Source of the DNA: Colias croceus | Lineage: Eukaryota > Arthropoda > Insecta > Lepidoptera > Pieridae | Length of the DNA: 64,000 nucleotides | Direction: 5' to 3' | Assembly (NCBI RefSeq): GCF_905220415.1 | Contig: NC_059542.1 | Span: forward strand, 5,704,001-5,768,000 | Part shown: positions 26,601 to 41,600 of the stretch, piece by piece | Layout of the letters: every line of letters starts with the position of its first letter | Numbering within the stretch: position 1 is the first letter of the stretch | Notes under the pieces: generated by a model | Told to the model about the DNA's origin: nothing | The model's input: the letters and a program-made list of their open reading frames with translations, nothing else | Database searches by the model: none | Made by a program: the position numbers and the translations under genes

Positions 26601-29600
26601 CTCGCTCGGTCTTGCACAACCACTGGAGTACCACAGGGTACGACATTGTGGTCCGTCGTATAGTATACGTGACTGAGCTTCTGTTTTTCACAAATCACTT
26701 TTATATTTCCTTTTAGCTCATTTTGAATACTAACGTTGTTTGGCTCGCTTGACCGTTGCAATTCTTACGAGACAACTTGAGCAAATATTACATTAAGTGA
26801 GACAAATTTTTCGACATTCAAAGTTTGTAATATTCGACAATCTGTATACAATGTTCAATGCGTTATGTTAATAAACATTCTAAAATAGAAGAGATATTAA
26901 CAATAAAAACTATTTCAAACTTTACAATAATTTACTTTTGTGGGGCATAAACTTTCCTAGTATAACTCTAAAAATGATTAATAAAAAATAATTAATAAAA
27001 ATTATAAATAAAAAATATAAAACAGTGAAAAAATGCATTATTTATTAAATTGAATGCACACTGGCTGAAACGTTAAAAAATGGAGTACAACCGGTAACAT
27101 GCAACTTTATATATAAAACCTTGCGTCTCGTTGCAACACTCTCAGTTCGACTCTAGTCGCTTTGCCGCTTGGAACGGGCGCGTCAAACGTCGCCGGCCAC
27201 ACGGAGAGGGCGAGAGAGGCTACAACTCGCTGAAGAAGCGAAGGCGAATCCGACAGCTATGTGGACCGTGTGAATGCAGTGTTCAGTGACGTAATATTTG
27301 TGTGACAAGCTTATCAGGACCCGCGTGGAGGTGACTGTACAAACAATGGATATGAAAAGTGCGGTAAGTTGCGTAGGCTGTTATTGCTAATCGTCTATCA
27401 CCAATCTAACCCAAATTATGCCAATGAAAGTGATAGGAATGGTGTCAAATAATAATTTAACAGATTTACATATTTTGTTTGAAAATAAGAACACGGAAGA
27501 AAGTGTTTGTGTTAATAATATCCACATACCTTAACCTTCCAGATTAAACGTAAGTTATTTGGATGATATCATTTTAAACAAATAACAATAATCAATAAAA
27601 TTTTAATGAATTCTCGGTCATACCTACATAAACAAAATACTTTGTATATGACAACAATATTATGTCGCGACTTACATAATTCGTGACTAGTTACTTCTAT
27701 ATAAATATCCTGATTCACATTAAATAGTAAAATAAAAATGTAGTTGAGTGCATTTTATTACCAATAATTATTAAACAAAAAATAGTTTTGCGAATATACA
27801 AAACAACACAGTAGAAATATAAACATACCATTAAAATATTCCTATACAAATAATGAATGAATTTATTATTTATGACTAGAACTACTTCTATTTGGGATTA
27901 TGGAGGCAGAGGTCAAGCGTCTCAATGTCCAAAAAAACAATAATCTGACGCATACGCTGGCTAGGACGCCCAAACCAAATTGACCACGAAATAAATGATG
28001 TTTCGCTCAAATTTAACTCAATATGATGAGTTATTATATTCGTATAGATGAGATATAATATGTCTTTATTAGTCTCAAAAATTATTACTGCCAAAATGTC
28101 CAATTATTATGCAGTATGTTGAAGATACTTTTGTGATGTTATGTCCTACATATGTCAATCAGCTTTTTGTTTCCGTATTTTTAGATTAATTTTATCACTA
28201 ATAAGGTTAGTAGATAATAAAAGCACATATATTAATTTCATACTACGAGTCTCCCTGAAATTTTAAGGAAAGTATTGTAAACTCAGATTTGCTTCGAATG
28301 CACACTGCAACGCGTCAAAAGTTATTTTGGTAATAGAAGTTTAGATACATTTAATTTTCAAATTTAAAGTGTATCTCTGCATAATAATTAAAATTATAAA
28401 ATACATAAATTAGCATCGGTAAAATGTAAGAATGAATTACACCAGAATCAAATATCAGAAGTATATTAATATAGCAGTATAGCTTGACATCTTGAATTGC
28501 TATGAGAAATGGTTTTCTTACAAAGAAAGATGTTGGGATACGGGGTAATTATCACATCAACGATAAATAATTTATCGGCTCTATAAAACAATAATTGGGA
28601 GTTCATAGAAGACAATGTTGAATTGTTGAGTCACAATACACGGTGATTCCAAATTTTGAAGCACCTAACAACATAACAGACGCCCAATAAATAATTTAAA
28701 TTATCACGAATACCGGAATGACCAAGTGAAGAATTTTAGCGTCGGTCGTTGCTGTTTATTAGATCCGTTTGTTGTTTGTTCACGACTAATATATTTTAAA
28801 TTCCTTTTTTGGCTATGCGGAATGGCAATAACAGTGTCTGACATAAGGTGCTACATTCTCATTCCATACAATGAATATTAAATACAAATCCTTGCATTTT
28901 GTATCACCTGCTATTTGTTCCAATAGCCATATGGTTAAAATTAAGATTTTTAATTCCAGATTTTACGCATTTATTACTTAAACATTATTTGAATTCCATC
29001 AATGCTTGACGGCTTGGTCTCTTGATCAAATAGTTGCGTACGTAAGTCCGTATTTAATAACCACAGATTCTTATTTGATGTGCATTAGATCTTAATTTAT
29101 AAGACAAGTCAGGATTACAAAACAAATGGTAACTTTATAATAACTGAATAGCGTTAAATTGTCTGCTGCTAATACTTCAATTGACGATTTACCTACTCAG
29201 CTATTGAACGAGATCTTTTAATAATTAAACATTATATCGTGCATGCAATAAATATCGAATAATTATAAACTAATTTCTCTTGTGTTTCTAAAACAGCACA
29301 ATCGCAATACAGTCATGTTCGAGTCACACTATTGTCTATTGCAAAATATTAGGAACGGCTGTAAACCATTAACTGCAGTTATTAGGGTCGAAATAATTGG
29401 TGCAGGGATTCGAATTGCCGACAGCCAATGGCCTTCACATTTCGCTATACCCGGACTTAGCGAACATCCAGCCAGAACGAGAGGTGGGCAGTACGTTGCA
29501 CTCTGTAACTCCTCGCTAAGATATTGTTTCTTTTCTCCTCCGTTAAAGTTAATTATAATTTATTTAGAACACGTTTAACAGATGTTCGTTTCAGCCCTAT

Positions 29601-32600
29601 TATATTAAGGGCCGATTTTTCAATGCTTGGATAAAACTTATCCGTCCAATAAAGTATTACACGATATTATTAAAATGTCACGTAAACTGTCAAATACGGG
29701 CAATTAGAATACGTTTTTAAAATGGTAATTTTATACATTATTCGACGAATAAGTTTTATCCAAGCATTGAAAAAATCGGCCCTTAACGATGTTAACCGTA
29801 CAGTTGACTAATATTTAAAATGATCATATGTTTAGACAGGAAAAACACATGTCATACTATATCTATAGTCCTTTCCACCTAAGATGATTTCTGGCGATTT
29901 CTGGTATACAAGGCTGACGCACTCGTACAGACGATTGACTCGATTGACAAACGATCACAAGATGGGCGCCGATTATATGTTTTCCAACTCTATGATTTTT
30001 CAACGATCCATTTCATGTACACGAATTGCGTAGGTATTATATTTTTGTGTTATTTTAATTTTATTATTCATTATATTAAACTAAACAATACTGTTTTTGA
30101 TTTATAAGCTTAAGATGTTTCATTTTTATATTTTTGGTAATAATGCCGCCATAAAATAAAAATATTATGCACTAAAATTATTTTTGCGTTTTAAACATAA
30201 AATACGTAATTCGGAACACGACGAAGTGTCACAGGAATCATCATAGCTGAAAAGGACTATAGTAGGCTTTTTGTTGGCTTCAAGTGTTAATGTGACATGA
30301 GCAAAGGAATTTGGTTATAATTCTAATAATTTAGTCCTGATATTTTTTAAAGAATTATTATCTATCACTTGTTGTGTAATTATCAAGGACGTATGGATCG
30401 AACATTCGTAAGAAATGTGAGAACCACATTAGAACCTTCTAAGTAACATTCTATTGATAATTTCTTAAGACATCATAACGTAAAACAGGCAGTTTCTTTA
30501 TTATGAAGGAAGCTAAATTAATGAAATTATATAATATACTATTTTAAAGTTATAGTAGAGATTATGAAATTAAAAAAAAGAGTGTGTGTACTTATGTACA
30601 CGCGTTAGAAGTTATACTTCTTTGGCGCACATAACATAGTTATTAATTTTCATACCACCTAGAACTAACTTCATGCTGTTAAATTTAGGTGTGGGCGCAC
30701 ATCGTAAAAATTCACTCTCATCATTTTTCTCCATCGCGCCAAAAGAAGTATAACTTCAAAAACAAACAGAGGATGTAACGATAGGTACTTATTATTTAAC
30801 GAAATACACACACATATTTCTTTGTTATTTTAACATCTTAATCTTGTGTTTAATCCCTGAGGTCAATTAAGATCACATAAATCGTCAGGGTTCGGTTAAA
30901 ATCGTCGCTATAAATCAGTGTCATTGACATAGAATTACATAAAACCGCATTAGTTCACGGTCAAATTAAAATTAGACTTGTTTACAATTTATACATAAAT
31001 TATATAGGTAGGTACTGAATTGACAACTGATACAAATAACTTATTCTTTTAATTTATCTATGCTATTTGGTACGATTAATAAATATAAAATGCTTTTTAT
31101 GAATACATACTTCCGGATATATCTTAGGTATACTAATGCGTTAATTTTGTTGAAACTCAAAAGGAAACCTTATCTGAAATATAAAACAGTTGACATTTAT
31201 CAAACATGTTTTATGAAATTGTTCAGGATATAGTATAATTAATGGGTACGCTGCCCAAAATAATTGTCATTTGTCCTATCCGGCTAAAAGGATTTACCCA
31301 AAGCAATATCCGTTTGTATTGTGATGTAATTAGGTTTAACCCGGTCACAATATCACAAAAAGTTTATGAAGCAATGATGCCTTAAGCAATCACGATGTGC
31401 GAAAAAAGAGTTTAATGGAATTTGTATAAGATTTTGTTATGACAGATCAACGCTAACTATAACCACTTAGCAGCTTTATTATTAAGCAAGCCAAAAAATT
31501 ATATCCAACAATGGTCCGAATCATTCGTTGCAACGACAGTTTAAGGTCACTGAGTAGTAAATTTTACTTGCAGATATACATTTACATTCGTCATTCACCG
31601 CAAACAACATAAAGATAACGACAACTTACTACTTTGGTATTTGGAACAAAATCTCAAAATGATGTCAAAAATTGATGTCAGTTAAAAAATGGCGAAAGGC
31701 AAACGGGTTTTAAAAAGGCATCATATTTTGTAATTTTAAATATTTTATGGCAAAAAGATACATTCCTTGTAAAGTTTATTACAACCAAAACAATTCTTTT
31801 CTTTTTCCAAACGACATAATAAAGGAAACAATCCAAAGGTATCCTGAATCTGAATGGATACTATATTTTCCATAAATTAAAAACTTTTTTGAGTAACTTG
31901 ATTCTTATGCAGCATAATGGCATTTGTGCAAAACTTGATCTATGCACATCAATTTTTAACAATTCTGATGATTAGCATACCGTATACCAAAGAAAATAAT
32001 GATACATTTGATACGAATTGCCTAAGTTAAAACTAGAAAAATAAATAAGGAGGATTGTACACAACGATAGTGACCTTAATCTTAATTGACAACATGTTGC
32101 TTTGGACGAGTTGATATTTATATACCAGTTAGCATGATAGCCAGGAAACGACACACTATTTGAAAAAGATTTCAATCCTTCAAGGTAAATTGTTTTTGTA
32201 TTGCGTTCGATTCTTTACAGACTTGAGACAACACACATTTATCAGCTGTTAAGTATAAACAAGATGAAGTTAAATGTTTCTCACTTTAACTCACAGCTCC
32301 CAAGTTGCAATATATATTAATAAATAAAAATAATCATTCCATGGACAGACATGGAATACTCAAAAGTGTACTTGTTGAACAAAAATATTCTTTATATTTA
32401 TGACAAGAACCGTATAACGTAATACTTTTTTTTTCTAGAAAGTGTAGGCTGAGTGTCGGCGACTAGAGTATTCTTGATATGTCCAAAAAAGTTATGATTA
32501 TAAAGTTCAAATAATGATTAGATACTTGAATATTTTTAGCGTAACATTAAGAGCATGCAGTACTTGTCGTAACATAACAGTAGATTCTAGACGTCAACGA

Positions 32601-35600
32601 GTGATGTCATATAATCACGAATAGAAGAATCCGGATAAGTAACCTATTCCATGGCCACTTTTTCTAATAGAACATCCTACTCAATAACGTACGTGTTATT
32701 AGGCGTTAATTGATTGTGACGTATCAAAACAAAAAACAAAATTTTAATCCTCATAAAAATGATGTAAGAAAACATCCGTTTAAATAATATTTATTCATTG
32801 TTTGTAGCAGTTAACATGTTTCATTTCCATATCTCTGTTCAAGATCATCTAAAGCAGACCTCGAGTAGAAGGCGAAAACGGCCGACGGAATTTATAAAAT
32901 CCATGCATATATATAAACAAATGGCTCTATTAAAATTTATTAAAAACTGTATGGTAAAGCGGAATTTATTAAATCTTCTTCATTGTCAGTCGGTAATCGA
33001 GTAGCTTCCAAAGCAATTTGCATTGACACGATTCCTGTGAGTTTGTACATAAATACATCAATTGAGTTCAAGGACGACCATAAGACATCATAGTACAGTT
33101 TGTGACCAGCGTGAACAATGTGTTATGACGCTGGCTGTTTCCTCATGCAACAGCCTCATATAAAATATCATATTTAATCGTTCAAAATTAGTTACGCTTT
33201 TTACCTCCTTTCATTGGGCGTATTCTTCAGAACCGTATTTTAATGAGACTATTGCAAAGCAATGCCCGTTTAGATGCACATTTAGTTATTTAACGTGTGA
33301 AATCTTTAACAACAATAGAAAGTATATACTTTCTTTCTTAGAATGAAATCATAATATGTATCGCTACATAAAAGAATAATTAAAGTATGAAAATAAAAGT
33401 ATGTATTAAAATTATGAACCCGTTATCCATTGTGACATTTGCATTACCGAAAGTGTTCCAAGAACATGCAATAGCACGCTTTCTCCTCTAAAGGAGAACA
33501 GTCAAAATGCTTGTTAACTGATTATTATCATGGTAAATATGTATTAGTTATACATACGTTGCTTTTTGAGTCCTAAGACAAGGTATTCTTGATGGCTGTC
33601 TCACTAAGAATTTTTCTAGTAGAAATTTTAAAGCTTAATTTTATAGTTTGAGTGATAATTTTGCAATTGAATAAATACTCCTTACATACTTTGTAAATAA
33701 AATAAAAAATTACCTACTCATAATTGTCCAACATTCAATACACGGGCTTACCTTTTTATATACAATTAAGCTGAGAAGTCAGAGGTACGTTGCAGTTGAT
33801 ATAAATCAACACAGTTTTTGGATTTGTGCAATGCAGTTTTATAAATCAACAAAAATATAATAGTTACACATTATCTATTAACATTACAAAAGCGCTTCGC
33901 TTAATATTTTGCTTGTTATTATGAGTACGTGTTAGAGAAGCAACATAACTAATTACATAATTTTTGTATACGGTCGCATTGCATAAATGTTTGTGGGACG
34001 GAAAGCAATCGTCATTACGATTTGCGTTGAGATGTAAGAGTGATGTGTTCCGTGATTACAATTACCGTTATTGACACGAGGCGTAGACGGATAGGTACAT
34101 TCAATTAGATTCGTCAAGATTACCGCTGTTGTGTAATTTATAACCGGTGTCTCGTTGAACTAAATGCGTTACCAAACCATGCACCTGTCATTAAACTATA
34201 AACTTGAACGCAAGTGCTCATAAGAATTTCGTGTTGCCTGCATTATATTGAAACAATTATAATACCTCGGCAATTGTAAATGCAGTTATGTTCATGGTCA
34301 TAAATTACTATGTGCAAATAGATGATACTTATATTTATTATCACGTGTGAGATATACGCGAGATTATGAAGTTTTACCACAGTAATTAGCATTAATAGCA
34401 TGGGATCTTCGTCGTGTCTGAGCCACGTGTCAATCAATATCAATTAAATCCAGAATAGACTCACATCCGCCATGAATCACGTGTACACCTATGTGATTTG
34501 ATCGTTATTACAAAAAAAAAGTTACGAAATGAAGCACTTATTTTTAATCGAACGTCGATTTAACATTAAGCAGGCAGTGGAACTCAGGTTAGTTAGGAGG
34601 GTTATTTTGTATATTATCTGCGTCTGAGGAGATTTTCATTCTGCTCCAAGCCGTATAATAGTTTGGCATTAATAAGCAAAGACGACAAAATTGCGGCTGA
34701 GTTCTTTTCCTGTTGCTGTACTTAAATGTTATTCCACAATTCGTAATTTATCTCAACTTAGATATTATGATGCCTAATAGTTCACATTTATTATGCACTG
34801 ATGATTGCGTAACTTTAAATGCGCAGACAAGAATTGAGAATGTTTGTCGAAGCATGGCTAAATTCAGTCATATGTAATGAATTCGAATATTAACATGGAC
34901 AGATGTACATTTACATTAAATCAAAGTCCAAAATGCTACTACATCAAAAAGTTGTTCTATAAAAATGTTTGAGTTTCTGTGAATGAATATATTGTGACTA
35001 TGTCAAGTACTATTTCGCCATAATACATAGAGCATTAGAAGCCATGACGTAGGAATTGAATTGAGTCAATAGGTAACCAAGCAGCGAAAGTAATAGTCAG
35101 CCATACCATTAGCAAAGGTTTAGTTCCACGGAGTACCACAAAGCCAGAATGGAACCGGTTATTTGCAAATGGCGAAACATTTTGCAACCTCGCCCACTAC
35201 CTACTTCTTTTGTAAAAAAAAATGCAGAATAAACCCATGGATAATATACCTATTTTGTTTTCCAGTTAGCAAACACAATGTTGTCTTTTGACAGAGCCTA
35301 CAATCGTTGACAATCAGCTAGGTAGTTTTTGTAATGACCATGTAATCGCCATAAACGTAGACGCGCTACCTAAAATGACTATCCATCATCTTATCGTTGG
35401 CATAACAAAGGGATGTCGACGAGTCCGTGAGACCGAAACAAAATTCAAATTTATTGCAACAGAGGCCAACAAAACAAGACGGCAAATAAAGAGAACGCGA
35501 ACCTTGAAAATTGTATCTGACAAAATCAATCGGACTCTAAATAAAACTTGACCTAAAAATGAAATTGATGAAACTTCGCTAGATATTGTTACGTAGAGCA

Positions 35601-38600
35601 CGATGAATACCTAGACTTTGAATTATTCAAATTGATAAACCAGGAAGTGATGTAATTTAAGTGCTTAAATTAATTTATTGATATATTTTATTACAGATAA
35701 CCACGACCAACTGGCACATCCCGAGGCCGTCGTTATCTAGCAGCAGTACGGGCAGCATCAATGACCCGCGATCTCAAAGAGGCTCCGCCTCTAGCCAGGG
35801 GTCCTCTAGTAATCACAGCACGCATGTAAGTTGAAACAAAATCTATAATAATTAATAATCTGGACTGAAAAAGTGGCATTGGGATTCATATATATATCAT
35901 TTTATTCAATATTTGGTATATTATCATAATGTATGATCATCTACTTCGTCTCTATGCTATTGCAATATTCACCTATCACGGTATATGTATGTGTTCCACC
36001 TCCACATTGAAACAATCCGGACATAAAACAAATGAACGCGGATATGGCAATATTATGCAATAGAACTAATAGTACGAGATCCGGCTGCAGGATTAGTGCG
36101 TTCATCGGTTTTTTGCTGAAAACCGAATTTTTATGTATATTTATAATTAGAAGAATATATATCGACTAGGTTGCCAGTCAAAATTTGGCCGCAAGCATGT
36201 TTAATTAAAATTTTTCTAATCGATTTTTGGGAAAAAAATTCGTTCACTTGTTTTTTGAATAAAATGTAGTCTACATCACGGCAAATGATATAAAGATTCA
36301 AAAAAATCACGGTTGCCGCTTTTCACCTGGCCGCAACATCTTGGCAGCCTGGTGCAAACAGGTATGATTTCGATTCATTTTTACGTTCATAACGTACATT
36401 TATGAATCATATATCAAATTAAAGCTAATTTTTTTCTATTTATTATCATATATGGTTGCCTAATTAAATCCGGCCGCAAATAAGGGTTGCCGGCTGTTAA
36501 AAATTATAAATATTTACGCCTATTAGTACACCGACGCATTCGCGTGCGGCAGCGAAATAACGAGAAAAAGAGAGGATCGGCTGTTAATTATATTAAATCA
36601 ATATTACTTTTTAAATTTGTCATTTTGAAAAGGACGACATATTTTCTTTCACTCAACCTTAAATATTCAACATCTTTAACAGCCGGCAACCCTTATTTGC
36701 GGCCGGATTTAATTAGGCAACCATATATGATAATAAATAGAAAAAAATTAGCTTTAATTTGATATATGATTCATAAATGTACGTTATGAACGTAAAAATG
36801 AATCGAAATTATACCTGTTTGCACCAGGCTGCCAAGATGTTGCGGCCAGGTGAAAAGCGGCAACCGTGATTTTTTAGAATCTTTATATCATTTGCCGTGA
36901 TGTAGACTACATTTTATTCAAAAAACAAGTGAACGAATTTTTTTCCCAAAAATCGATTAGAAAAATTTTAATTAAACATGCTTGCGGCCAAATTTTGACT
37001 GGCAACCTAGTCGATATATATTCTCCTAATTATAAATATACATAAAAAGAATGCGTCGGTGTACTAATAGGCGTAAATATATATAATTTTTAACAGCCGG
37101 CAACCCTTATTTGCGGCCGGATTTAATTAGGCAACCATATATGATAATAAATAGAAAAAAATTAGCTTTAATTTGATATATGATTCATAAATGTACGTTA
37201 TGAACGTAAAAATGAATCGAAATCATACCTGTCTACACCAGGCTGCCAAGATGTTGCGGCCAGGTGAAAAGCGGCAACCGTGATTTTTTTGAATCTTTAT
37301 ATCATTTGCCGTGATGTAGACTACATTTTATTCAAAAAAACAAGTGAACGAATTTTTTTCCCAAAAATCGATTAGAAAAATTTTAATTAAACATGCTTGC
37401 GGCCAAATTTTGACTGGCAACCTAGTCGATATATATTCTCCTAATTATAAATATACATAAAAATTCGGTTTTCAGCAAAAAACCGATGAGCGCACTAATC
37501 CTGCAGCCGGATCTTAGACTATAAAAACCCATATTGCTTAAGCTATCACGACATGTTTCGATATAACTGTGATCAATATTTTACAGAGCGTGTCTTCAGG
37601 ATCTTTGCTGTTGAGTGCAGCACATTTAGCACGAATGGATGGCAGGGATTTATCCCTTAACGGTTACATACATCAAAACAAAGACGCAAATTTGATTTTT
37701 GAATGCCGAAAGTCACCATTGACAAGTGCTGTAATCTCCATTCCTGAAGAAACTCGTGACGTGTCAGATTCCTATTGGTCAGATGTGAAGCGAGGTTCGA
37801 TCCCTGAACAGGACACGACATCCCGAGCGAGCTCCACCCACTTCACCGTCGTGAATGGCTTTACAAAACAGCGAACAACGAAGGAGCCCAAGACTTGTTG
37901 TTGCAGTCACTCACATCAGATAACCGTGCTCGTCATATTCATGACGATCCTGCTCTCCGTGTGTATACTGGCGGCAGTATGTTTTGTGGAAAGTAAGTAT
38001 TTTTAGATAGAATAATTTAAACTTTTGAATGTACATTAAGTGAGTTTTTAAAGATAGGATCATAAAAATATTCCAAAGTCAGTGCCGTCTTTACCATAGG
38101 GGCACAGGGGGCCAGTGCCCAGGGCCCCCCATCGTCAGGGGGCCCCCCTGGAGGAGATGTAGGACTGACAATTTTTCTCACATAAATCTCAAAATATTTT
38201 ATTAAAAAGCAATACAGCTTTTTAATGCCAGAACGTCAGATCATTTTCAGATTTATTCGAATCAAAACATCTATGTTATTACAAGGTTATTACATGGAAT
38301 AATTCGAGTGATTCGAACACCATTATAATTAACTTATCAGACATTTACTCGAATTATTTATTTACTTATTAACGTAATATAATATATTTTTACTTGAATA
38401 ATTTTGAGATTTATGAAAATTACTAACAAGTCTAAGTTTACAGAATAGCATACAAGGGCGTTGTGACAAAACGTTAATCTCTGGGCCTCTAGACAAGTGG
38501 CAGAAACGCTAGAGAATAGAATCCACTATTGATACTAATTGATATAAGCTTATGACGTATTGCTAATGTTTCGGTCACACTAGTCACTACCAAGGACGAC

Positions 38601-41600
38601 GACGACCACGACCAAAATTCCCATCCAGTCGAAATTTGGTGAAATTATTAAAAACACAATCTATACTTAATATAATAAAGCTGAAGAGTTTGTTTATTTG
38701 TTTGAACGCGCTAATCTCGGGAACTACTGGTCCGATTTGAAAAATTATTTCGGTGCTGAATAGCCCACTTCTTTGGCAAGATTATAAGATACCAAAATCG
38801 TTGAATTACTCCATGACGTTACGGTATTGTTATGATGCAACCTTGAAATTTTACTCTCAACGCGCCTAAAGAAGTTGCACTTCAAAAATATATTAAAATT
38901 TCCCGACCTTCTGTTACTACGAAAAAATTTTTTCCTAAAAGTCAACAGATATATAGGTTTTTCGTGATTTTTACCGAAACGGTAAGTTTTATCATATAAC
39001 CACTTTTACCCAAATTGTAGATCATAAAATTATCTACTTATACAAAAGAATCAATACATTATTTTCCTAAGATGTAGCTTCCTACCATTTTCTAAGATAT
39101 AACGATTTATAAACTCATTCCAACACCTAAATGATTTTATGATAAAACTTATCGTTTCAGTATAAATCGCGAAATCACCTATTTTTTTATTTATTTATAA
39201 CCTGGAGAGAACAATGTTTATTCTAGAATATTATTATTTAGAACCTCACAAAATATAAACAGTATGTAAAACTAGCCTCATCAAATTATGGGGTTCAATA
39301 GGTCATTAGTTGTTTGCTTTGTGAAAATAATTATATTATTCAAATTAAAAAAGTTATATTTTGGAATAAACATTGTTCTCTAAGGGAAAATAAAACAATT
39401 GAGTTTTCAGTCAACCAGAACTTAATACATCTTTGTAAATAAATTTCTGGACTGTCTGCAGAACTTGGCACACATTAATTAGATCTCATTTCTTTTTTAG
39501 CAAATTAAGTCAACGATTGAACTCGGCTCCAATTTTTACATTTATGTTTTTGGTGGCATATCATTACTTTTTGTACAGAAAATTACTCTGCAAATTTGAT
39601 TTACTTTATGAATATAATACTTTTTATATATTTTTTCTTGCGGTTTCTTTGTATTATTTTCTATATTTTCTTGTATGTTATGAATGTCAGCGCACATTGC
39701 CCCGTCATTATCTGCAATTTTTTAAACTCGTTTTCTGTTTAAAAGATTACATGATTTTCTAAACATCCAGCGTGAATTTGTAGTACACACTATTACAAAG
39801 ATGCAAAGATCGTTGTAGAAGAATCGTCGCCTTACTCCATGACGTTACGGTATTGCCATGACGCGATTTTGAAATTTTACTCTAAACGCGCCTAAAGATG
39901 TTTCACTTATATTAATATTACGCAAATAAAATCATTCCGACCTTCGACGAAGCCTTCTTCCATTACACTGAAATTAAAACTAAACTAAACACTCATAAAT
40001 AAATAATAAATAAATGTGAATATGTAAAATTATATATTATTGTCACCTGTATGAGCAATATTTTTATTACAATTTTCTTTTATTTTACGTTTATTAACAG
40101 TTTTGAATAAAGAAATCATGCAATCGAAGTAATCCGCCCTAGCGATACTAGCGCGAGTGAGTGTGATGTCAGAGGCGCATCGAATCTACAGATGTTTCGT
40201 GCTAAATATGTAAACTTCAATTATCTATATCTCAGTCATTTATTGATTGATTTCAAAATTTTTTTCGGCCACTGACTAGTTTTGATCTATTTTTTAAGAC
40301 TAGTAAGGTGAATATACTATTTTCTTTTTTTTTAAACTTTTCCATTTTTCCATACAAACAAAATTTATGTCATTGAAAAAAAAATTAAATACAGATAAAT
40401 TCAGTATTTTCTGATTTTTTCCTTTGTATACTCACTATTACCTAGTTGATTACAAAATTTGAACTTTCTAGGTCATCTGGAAGTGGGTTAGGTTAGTTAG
40501 TCTTGTTAGTCTTAAAAATTGCGATTTTTGGATATTAATATCTACGCAACTGTTTAATCTGTATTTATGAAATTTAAGGTTCTTGTTTATCTTGAGGTCC
40601 TCTTGATATGTACCAAATTTGGTTTATTTAAATTAAATAGTTTTCGAGTTATAAGGGGGTGAAAAGTGGCTCGAAATGGTTCGTGTAAATATACAAACGG
40701 CTGCTGCTCGCCAGTTCTCTTCGCTTGAACTCGGCTTGACACGCTGCCGCGTGTCTAGATATTGTAACGATGGAACACGACCTTTTTTGTTGAATTTATA
40801 TTTTATTTATAAAGCATTTGAGTGCCATAAAACCTAAAATATAAATTCAAAGAGAAAGGTCATTTGAAAAAGTAATTCTTAAAATATTTCTTAATTAAAT
40901 TTAATTAAAGTCAACTTTGGAGCGCCATTACAGCAGCAGCGTTTCAAATGAATTATATATAAAAAAAAAAAATAAGGAAAAAAGTTTCCTCAAAAGACCA
41001 TATTATAATACAACATTGGTCAGAAGTAACTTTTTTGTAAAATGTATAAAAAAATGGAGCAAAAATTTTACATAGAAATTTTCTTTAAGTTTTCTTATTA
41101 CTTCTTTAAGTTTCAATTTAGGGCAAAAACATATATAATTGTGGGAAAAAATTTGCGTACCTAGTTTGATTTCTTTATATTTCAAAGGGCCCCCAATTCT
41201 TGTGTGCCCAAGGGCCCCGGCATAGTCTAAGACGGCCCTGTCCAAAGTAGCTTCCCCGTAATAAACGTGACCTAATTCGTGCCAACGCATGTTCAGCTAG
41301 AACTATGATTAATCGCTTTTGTATAAAGATACGGGTATTTAATTGAACTTGTCTACACCTACAAAGTTTCACGTAACAATTAATTAATAATGGTTGCCAT
41401 AATTGTGGCCTGTAAAGATGATCTAATTTTCAATTAAATCAGCAAACCGAACATAAATGCCAATACTGTATGCCATACATGCCCTGACGAGATTATATAT
41501 CAAATGTCTTGATCAAATAGGCTTGTCTACTGACCGATTTTAATCAATATGTACATGAAAAGGTGAAGGAAATCATTCTCGTCATATACTTCGTAACTGA

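Larger units (their letters stand above)
27364..35696. other. Intron 1 of the nested gene
   Basis: An 8.3 kb AT-rich intron. It holds the MITEs at 29609-29782 and 30608-30757. A less AT-rich stretch at about 29320-29530 has no assignable function. No other exon is supported. Confidence 0.55.
38080..41240. mobile_element. 3.16 kb hAT relic with 8-bp TSD TCCAAAGT
   Basis: The left end is CAGTGCCGTCTTTACCATAG, the right end CTAAGACGGCCCTG. Both continue inward with GGGCAC and GGGCCCCC blocks as imperfect inverted repeats. TCCAAAGT flanks both sides (38072-38079, 41241-41248), an hAT-type 8-bp duplication. No transposase frame survives. It contains nested repeats: a partial direct repeat (about 38805-38886 and 39834-39904), a SINE-like piece near 38650-38760, and a small inverted-repeat element at 39205-39382. 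It lies in intron 3 of the nested gene. Confidence 0.85.

Noticed and set aside
27171..27177. Downstream promoter element of the nested gene
   Set aside because: GGAACGG at +28 matches the DPE consensus only partly; TATA plus Inr already explain the promoter.
36487..36762. Open frame of 91 codons on the plus strand
   Set aside because: It lies across the arm and centre of the foldback element at 36077-37514 and has no recognisable domain; it is repeat sequence.
39517..39762. Hydrophobic 81-codon frame
   Set aside because: Inside the hAT relic, Phe/Tyr-rich from T-rich DNA; no start context or homology recognised.
41003..41290. Minus-strand frames near the right end of the hAT relic
   Set aside because: They read through the terminal inverted repeat and low-complexity AT sequence; no transposase motif is present.
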